Part shown: positions 4,981 through 8,721 of the stretch, in pieces
How positions within the stretch are numbered: the first letter of the stretch is position 1
Layout of the letters: each line of letters opens with the position of its first letter
NCBI GenBank assembly: GCA_016302655.1
Contig: JAEDNF010000053.1
Location: 1 to 8,721 of the forward strand
DNA from: Oscillospiraceae bacterium
GTDB taxonomy: Bacteria; Bacillota; Clostridia; Oscillospirales; Ruminococcaceae
Direction: 5' to 3'
DNA: 8,721 nt
Translations under genes and position numbers: made by a program
Notes under the pieces: generated by a model
The model's input: only the letters and a program-made list of their open reading frames with translations
Databases searched by the model: none
Told to the model about the DNA's origin: nothing

Positions 4981-5955
4981 ATGCAATTCAAACAAGTAGA
5001 TATTTATACCGAGAGCGAAGCCGTACAGATACTTACGATGCGTCTTTCCGAGCTTGGCTTTAACGGTTTTATTATTCACGATCCTGCCGACTTTGAAGAA
5101 TTTCTCGAAAACAAGGAATACAACTGGGACTATGTTGATGACAGCCTTATGGGACTTAAGACGGTAAAACCTCATATCACCTGCTATGTGCAGGATAACG
5201 AGCAGGGTGCGGAAATGCTGTCGGCACTCAAAGGTACGCTCGACGAGCTGAAAGAAAATGACCGTGACGGCTTTTACGGCAGTCTTGATGTAGAGATAGA
5301 CTGCGTGCGTGAAGAGGACTGGGCGAATAACTGGAAGCAGTACTACAAGCCGTTTACGGTAGGCGATAAGCTGATAGTTAAGCCCAGTTGGGAAGAAGTA
5401 AGCGACGCTGACGGCAGAAAGATACTGGAGATAGATCCGGCGTCGTCTTTCGGCACGGGACAGCATCACACTACCCGTCTTGTAATGGAGCTTCTGGAAA
5501 AGCAGATACACGGCGGCGACAGAATGCTTGATTTAGGCACGGGAAGCGGCATACTTTCAATAGCAGGACTTTTGCTCGGCGCTAAGCAGGCTGTAATGGT
5601 GGATATATTTGAAAATTCTGTGCGTACTGCTCTTGAGAATACCGAAAAGAACGGATTTTCGGGTGATACTGTCAGCGCCTTTGTCGGAAATATCAGCGAC
5701 GATGAAGAGCTGCGCAGAAAAATAGGAACAGGCTTTGATATCATAACGGCAAATATCGTAGCGGATGTTATAATATCAATGTCGCCGTATTTCAGCGGAT
5801 TTTTGAAAAAGCAGGGCAGACTTATCGTATCGGGAATAATTACCGAGCGCCTTGACGAAGTATTGTCTGCGCTCAAAGAAAACGGTATCCGTGTTGACGG
5901 CATCTCGGAAAAAGAGGGCTGGAACGCAATTCTCTGCACCTGCAATACGGACTGA
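4981..5955 (+). CDS. prmA: Ribosomal protein L11 methyltransferase
   Basis: PrmA trimethylates amino groups of ribosomal protein L11 using S-adenosylmethionine. The 324-residue protein has the normal two-domain form. The N-terminal L11-recognition domain starts QVDIYTESEAVQILTMRLSELG, a typical PrmA opening (3-24). It is followed by the conserved EEDWANNWKQYYKP linker (111-124) and a Rossmann methyltransferase domain. In that domain DPASSFGTGQHHTT (152-165) and DLGTGSGIL (184-192) shape the SAM site, VDIF (207-210) follows strand 2, and ITANIVADVI (255-264) carries the N-I-V-A version of the substrate motif. The start at ATG 4981 is supported by AGAGG at 4969-4973 and by alignment with the family's N-terminus; ATG 4966 would add five residues and lacks a good ribosome binding site. 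In many Firmicutes prmA follows dnaJ; here it stands apart and leads an operon with a small membrane protein and recD2. Confidence 0.95.
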   Translation: MQFKQVDIYTESEAVQILTMRLSELGFNGFIIHDPADFEEFLENKEYNWDYVDDSLMGLKTVKPHITCYVQDNEQGAEMLSALKGTLDELKENDRDGFYGSLDVEIDCVREEDWANNWKQYYKPFTVGDKLIVKPSWEEVSDADGRKILEIDPASSFGTGQHHTTRLVMELLEKQIHGGDRMLDLGTGSGILSIAGLLLGAKQAVMVDIFENSVRTALENTEKNGFSGDTVSAFVGNISDDEELRRKIGTGFDIITANIVADVIISMSPYFSGFLKKQGRLIVSGIITERLDEVLSALKENGIRVDGISEKEGWNAILCTCNTD

Positions 5956-6017
5956 TATTCACGAATAACGGCGCTCAGCCATATACTGATGTAAACCTTA
6001 TGAAAGGAGTATGTCGG

Positions 6018-6353
6018 ATGGGCGCATACATATGTATCTTTACTTTTATTTTTCTGGGCGTAATGGGAGCGGTAAATGCGGTGATGCTACTCACAAGTAT
6101 CGGCACGGCGAAGATACCGCCTGTATATGTGCGCCCGCTTAGCTGTGACGATGTCGAAGGCCTTGTGAGAAATGCACTTTCGGGCACAAGGGGAGATGTT
6201 GTTATAGTTGTGTCGAAGAAGCTTAGCTGCGACGAAGAGTTCATGAAGCTTTGCAGGGCGCTGTGTAAAGATCACGCAAGGGTGAGCGTGGCGGCACGCA
6301 AACGCTACAGAGGTATAAAATCAACTGAAGGCAGGGACTTATATATTGGATAA
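6018..6353 (+). CDS. Small membrane-anchored protein of unknown function
   Basis: This 111-residue protein starts at ATG 6018, eight bases after AAGGAG (6004-6009); an earlier in-frame ATG at 6000 precedes that site and is unlikely. Residues 2-28 form one hydrophobic segment with few charges in front, so it is probably an N-terminal membrane anchor. The rest (about 33-111) is soluble. It shows an alternating pattern, VYVRPLSCDDVEGLVRNAL, then GDVVIVVSKKLSCDEEFMKLC, that suggests a small alpha/beta fold, followed by a basic tail (ARKRYRGIK). Four cysteines lie in the soluble part. The VIVV strand followed by a helix is loosely like the nucleotide-binding start of a glycosyltransferase fold, but no catalytic motif is visible and I do not recognise the family. 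It follows prmA by 62 bases with no obvious promoter or terminator, and its last 8 bases overlap recD2, so co-expression is likely. Confidence 0.8.
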   Translation: MGAYICIFTFIFLGVMGAVNAVMLLTSIGTAKIPPVYVRPLSCDDVEGLVRNALSGTRGDVVIVVSKKLSCDEEFMKLCRALCKDHARVSVAARKRYRGIKSTEGRDLYIG

Positions 6354-8598
6354 TCAGAAAGCGGATATTTCCGTCGAGCTTTGCGGCTCGGTGGAGGATG
6401 TTATATATAAAAATGCCGAAAACGGATATACCGTACTTAATCTCGGCTGTGAAGAAGGACTTATCCCTGTAGTAGGCAATCTGGGCGATGTCAACGAAGG
6501 AGAAAGACTGAATCTCAGAGGCGGATGGATAACAAGCGCTAAGTACGGAAGACAGTTCAAGGCGGTACTGTGCGAGCGTTCTTTGCCGCAGACAGAGGAC
6601 GAGATTGCGGCATATCTCGGCTCGGGCGTTATAAAGGGGCTTGGCCCTGCAATAGCAAAGCGCATAGTAAAGGCATTCGGTACGGAATCGCTTGATATAA
6701 TCGACAATGATTGTATGCAGCTTACCGCCATCAAGGGCATATCCTCCGATAAAGCTCTGTACATATCCGAAGAATATCATAAGATAACCGGCGTGAACGA
6801 GGTAATTAAGTTTCTCGGAGAGTACAATTTCGGCCCTGCTCATGCAATCAGCGTATGGTCGGCATTTGAGCATGAGAGTATTAAAAAGATAAAGACAAAT
6901 CCGTATATCCTCTGCAGAGGCGGCATAGATATAGATTTTCGCTCGGTGGACCGTATGGCAGCCGATCTCGGATTTGACGCAGAGAACAGCGACAGGGTAC
7001 GGGCAGGGATAGTATATGTTCTGCGTGAAAATGCAAATGCGGGACACACCTGTCTGCCTGTTGAAAAGCTGAGAGAATCTGTCTGCGATTATCTCGGAAT
7101 AGAACGCAGACAGTTCGAAAGCTGTCTTGACGACTGCGAAGGATATGACTGGGTGGTAAGGCTTACCCTCAGTAACCGTGAATTTGTATATCTGCCAGAA
7201 TATTATTACTCGGAAACGATAGTTGCAAAGAAGCTCGCCTTTATGCTCAGAACCTCCGCACAGTACGAAAAAGACTACTCCGATGAGATAAGAGGAGTTG
7301 AGTTTTCCGAAAACATACAGTATGAGGCGCTTCAGCGCGCGGCAATAAATGCCTGCCTTACAGGCTCGGTATTTATCCTTACCGGCGGCCCCGGTACAGG
7401 TAAGACCACCACGCTGAACGGTGTTATTAAGATACTTAAAGCGCAGAAAAAGCGGATACTGCTTTGCGCCCCTACCGGAAGAGCCGCAAAACGAATGTCC
7501 GACCTTACGGGAGAGCCTGCAAAGACTATCCACAGGCTTCTTGAGGTCGATTTTACCTCAAAGGATGAGCTGAAATTCAAGCGCAACGAGAAAAATCCTC
7601 TGCCGGCGGATGTTATAATAGCGGATGAAATGTCAATGGTCGATTCTCTGCTAATGTGTTCTCTTGTGAGAGCTATAAAGCCGTCTTCCAAGTTCATTAT
7701 GGTAGGCGACTCAAATCAGCTTCCATCGGTCGGAGCCGGAAATGTTCTGAAAGACTTGATAGCGTCGCATTTTATCCCGTCAGTCGAGCTTAAAGAGATT
7801 TTCAGACAGGCGGCAAAGAGCCTTATCGTAACTAACGCTCACAGAATAGTAAAAGGCGAATTTCCCGTGCTTGATGATAAGCAAAACGACTTCTTCTTTA
7901 TGAACAAGCCTAACGAAGAGGATATCCCCTCACTTGTCATACAGCTTGCAAAGCAGAGATTGCCGTCGACCTACGGTTTTTCGCCTATAGACGATATACA
8001 GGTGCTTTGCCCTACAAAAATGGGTGCGGCAGGCACAAGAGAGCTTAACAAACTGCTCCAGCAGGCGCTTAATCCGCCGGCTCAGAACAAGGCCGAGCTG
8101 AAGTTTTTTGATGTCATATTCCGTATCGGCGATAAAGTAATGCAGACAAAAAACGATTATGATGTGCTGTGGACAAGAAACAACGAGAAGGGAAGCGGTA
8201 TCTTCAACGGAGATATCGGCATTATCCGCTCGGTAGACAGATTCTCACAGAATGTCACCATCGATTTTGAAGGCAGAATGGCTATCTACACATCGGAGAT
8301 GCTTAGAAAGCTGGAACACGCCTACGCAATTACCATTCACAAGAGTCAGGGCAGCGAGTATGACGCCGTGATTATCCCGATAACGGGATACACAAAGAAT
8401 CTGCTGTATCGTAATCTGCTTTACACAGGAGTTACCCGTGCAAAGAAAATGATAATTCTTATAGGTACAAGAGAGCTTGTAAAAGCTATGGTCGATAATG
8501 ACAGAAAAATGCTGAGATACACCTTGCTCCGTCCTATGCTTGAGATTGATATGAACAAGAAGGATATCGGAGAAGCCGAGGAAACCGACGGTGAATAA
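6346..8598 (+). CDS. recD2: RecD2-type 5'-3' DNA helicase (YrrC family)
   Basis: This 750-residue superfamily 1B helicase acts in DNA repair and replication fork maintenance in bacteria without relying on RecBC. The N-terminal region holds an OB-like part (ENGYTV at 25-30; GRQFKA at 68-73) and helix-hairpin-helix segments (IKGLGPAIAKRIVKAFG, 96-112). The motor core shows Walker A GGPGTGKTT (347-355), motif Ia CAPTGRAAKRM (374-384), Walker B VIIADEMSMVD (423-433, Asp427-Glu428), GDSNQLPS (454-461), IFRQA (485-489), ITIHKSQGSEYD (662-673) and LYTGVTRAK (692-700). All catalytic motifs look intact, and length is typical (about 740-760). The start is TTG 6346, with AGGGA at 6333-6337 eight bases upstream; it overlaps the stop of the preceding gene, suggesting translational coupling. 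The next in-frame start, GTG 6391, would cut into the conserved N-terminus. A strong terminator follows. Confidence 0.96.
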   Translation: MDNQKADISVELCGSVEDVIYKNAENGYTVLNLGCEEGLIPVVGNLGDVNEGERLNLRGGWITSAKYGRQFKAVLCERSLPQTEDEIAAYLGSGVIKGLGPAIAKRIVKAFGTESLDIIDNDCMQLTAIKGISSDKALYISEEYHKITGVNEVIKFLGEYNFGPAHAISVWSAFEHESIKKIKTNPYILCRGGIDIDFRSVDRMAADLGFDAENSDRVRAGIVYVLRENANAGHTCLPVEKLRESVCDYLGIERRQFESCLDDCEGYDWVVRLTLSNREFVYLPEYYYSETIVAKKLAFMLRTSAQYEKDYSDEIRGVEFSENIQYEALQRAAINACLTGSVFILTGGPGTGKTTTLNGVIKILKAQKKRILLCAPTGRAAKRMSDLTGEPAKTIHRLLEVDFTSKDELKFKRNEKNPLPADVIIADEMSMVDSLLMCSLVRAIKPSSKFIMVGDSNQLPSVGAGNVLKDLIASHFIPSVELKEIFRQAAKSLIVTNAHRIVKGEFPVLDDKQNDFFFMNKPNEEDIPSLVIQLAKQRLPSTYGFSPIDDIQVLCPTKMGAAGTRELNKLLQQALNPPAQNKAELKFFDVIFRIGDKVMQTKNDYDVLWTRNNEKGSGIFNGDIGIIRSVDRFSQNVTIDFEGRMAIYTSEMLRKLEHAYAITIHKSQGSEYDAVIIPITGYTKNLLYRNLLYTGVTRAKKMIILIGTRELVKAMVDNDRKMLRYTLLRPMLEIDMNKKDIGEAEETDGE

Positions 8599-8607
8599 TA
8601 CAATGTA

Positions 8608-8642
8608 CAGGGAATGCTCTGATAAGGGCATTCCCTGTTTTT
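8608..8642 (+). terminator. Intrinsic terminator of the prmA-recD2 operon
   Basis: A perfect 10-bp stem (CAGGGAATGC with GCATTCCCTG) encloses a 10-base loop and is followed by five T residues (8638-8642). It begins nine bases after the recD2 stop codon. Confidence 0.93.
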
Positions 8643-8648
8643 GCGCTC

Positions 8649-8677
8649 TTGCATTCTTTTTTCGGATATGTTATAAT
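8649..8677 (+). promoter_or_regulatory. Outward-facing extended -10 promoter for a gene beyond the right edge
   Basis: TTGCAT (8649-8654) and TATAAT (8672-8677) are 17 bases apart, with a TG one base before the -10 (8669-8670). Transcription should begin near 8684 and run out of the window. It sits directly behind the recD2 terminator, so it opens a new transcription unit. Confidence 0.75.
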
Positions 8678-8689
8678 AACCTCAGCCGA

Positions 8690-8712
8690 AAAATCCGCCG
8701 AAAGCGGATTTT
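8690..8712 (+). other. Hairpin in the first bases of the outgoing transcript
   Basis: AAAATCCGC (8690-8698) and GCGGATTTT (8704-8712) form a perfect 9-bp stem with a CGAAA loop, starting about six bases after the predicted transcription start. It could be a 5' stabilising hairpin or part of a larger leader structure. A terminator role is less likely because the U-run is short and part of the stem. Confidence 0.55.
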
Positions 8713-8721
8713 AAACACGCT

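Noticed and set aside
4903..5511. Minus-strand open frame of 202 codons opposite prmA
   Set aside because: PrmA is unmistakable on the plus strand; the opposite frame has no motif and would start inside the methyltransferase domain.
6241..7533. Minus-strand open frame of 430 codons opposite recD2
   Set aside because: RecD2 motifs are intact on the plus strand. The antisense frame is rich in Cys, Tyr and Arg in the way expected from reading the complement of third-position-biased codons.

Overview
The window looks like chromosomal DNA from a low-to-mid GC Firmicute, most likely a gut clostridium of the Ruminococcus / [Eubacterium] siraeum type. The reasons are the strong AGGAG-type ribosome binding sites, TTGACA/TATAAT promoters, a CIRCE (HrcA) operator, a RecD2 helicase without RecBC, a PrmA methyltransferase, and a secreted protein made only of fibronectin type III repeats. 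The taxonomic call is inference; no rRNA or other marker gene is present.

Left edge (1-657). The start of a small zinc-ribbon protein runs off the left end on the minus strand, behind a perfect consensus promoter. Next to it is a probable small structured RNA, also on the minus strand (about 401 to 247), with its own consensus promoter, a long foldback stem that begins exactly at the predicted first nucleotide, and a UUCG-capped terminator. Divergent from this, on the plus strand, a third consensus promoter drives a fluoride (crcB-type) riboswitch with a built-in terminator.

Middle. The riboswitch precedes a cation:proton antiporter (658-1830), so the antiporter is predicted to be made when fluoride is present. 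Next, under a separate promoter, is a secreted 703-residue protein of seven tandem FN3 domains (2045-4156), which ends at a shared bidirectional terminator. Facing it on the minus strand is a small heat-shock protein (Hsp20, 4226-4669). Its promoter sits inside a CIRCE element, so HrcA repression is expected.

Right part. A plus-strand operon runs prmA (ribosomal protein L11 methyltransferase), then a 111-residue membrane-anchored protein of unknown function, then recD2 (5'-3' DNA helicase). The last two overlap by 8 bases through a TTG start. A strong terminator follows recD2, and a new promoter with a hairpin leader points out of the right end.

The window is mostly ordinary housekeeping and stress genes. 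The items most worth a second look are the unassigned structured RNA at 247-401, the fluoride-switched antiporter, the FN3-only secreted protein, and the small membrane gene coupled to recD2. I see no defence system, CRISPR array, transposase, tRNA or rRNA.
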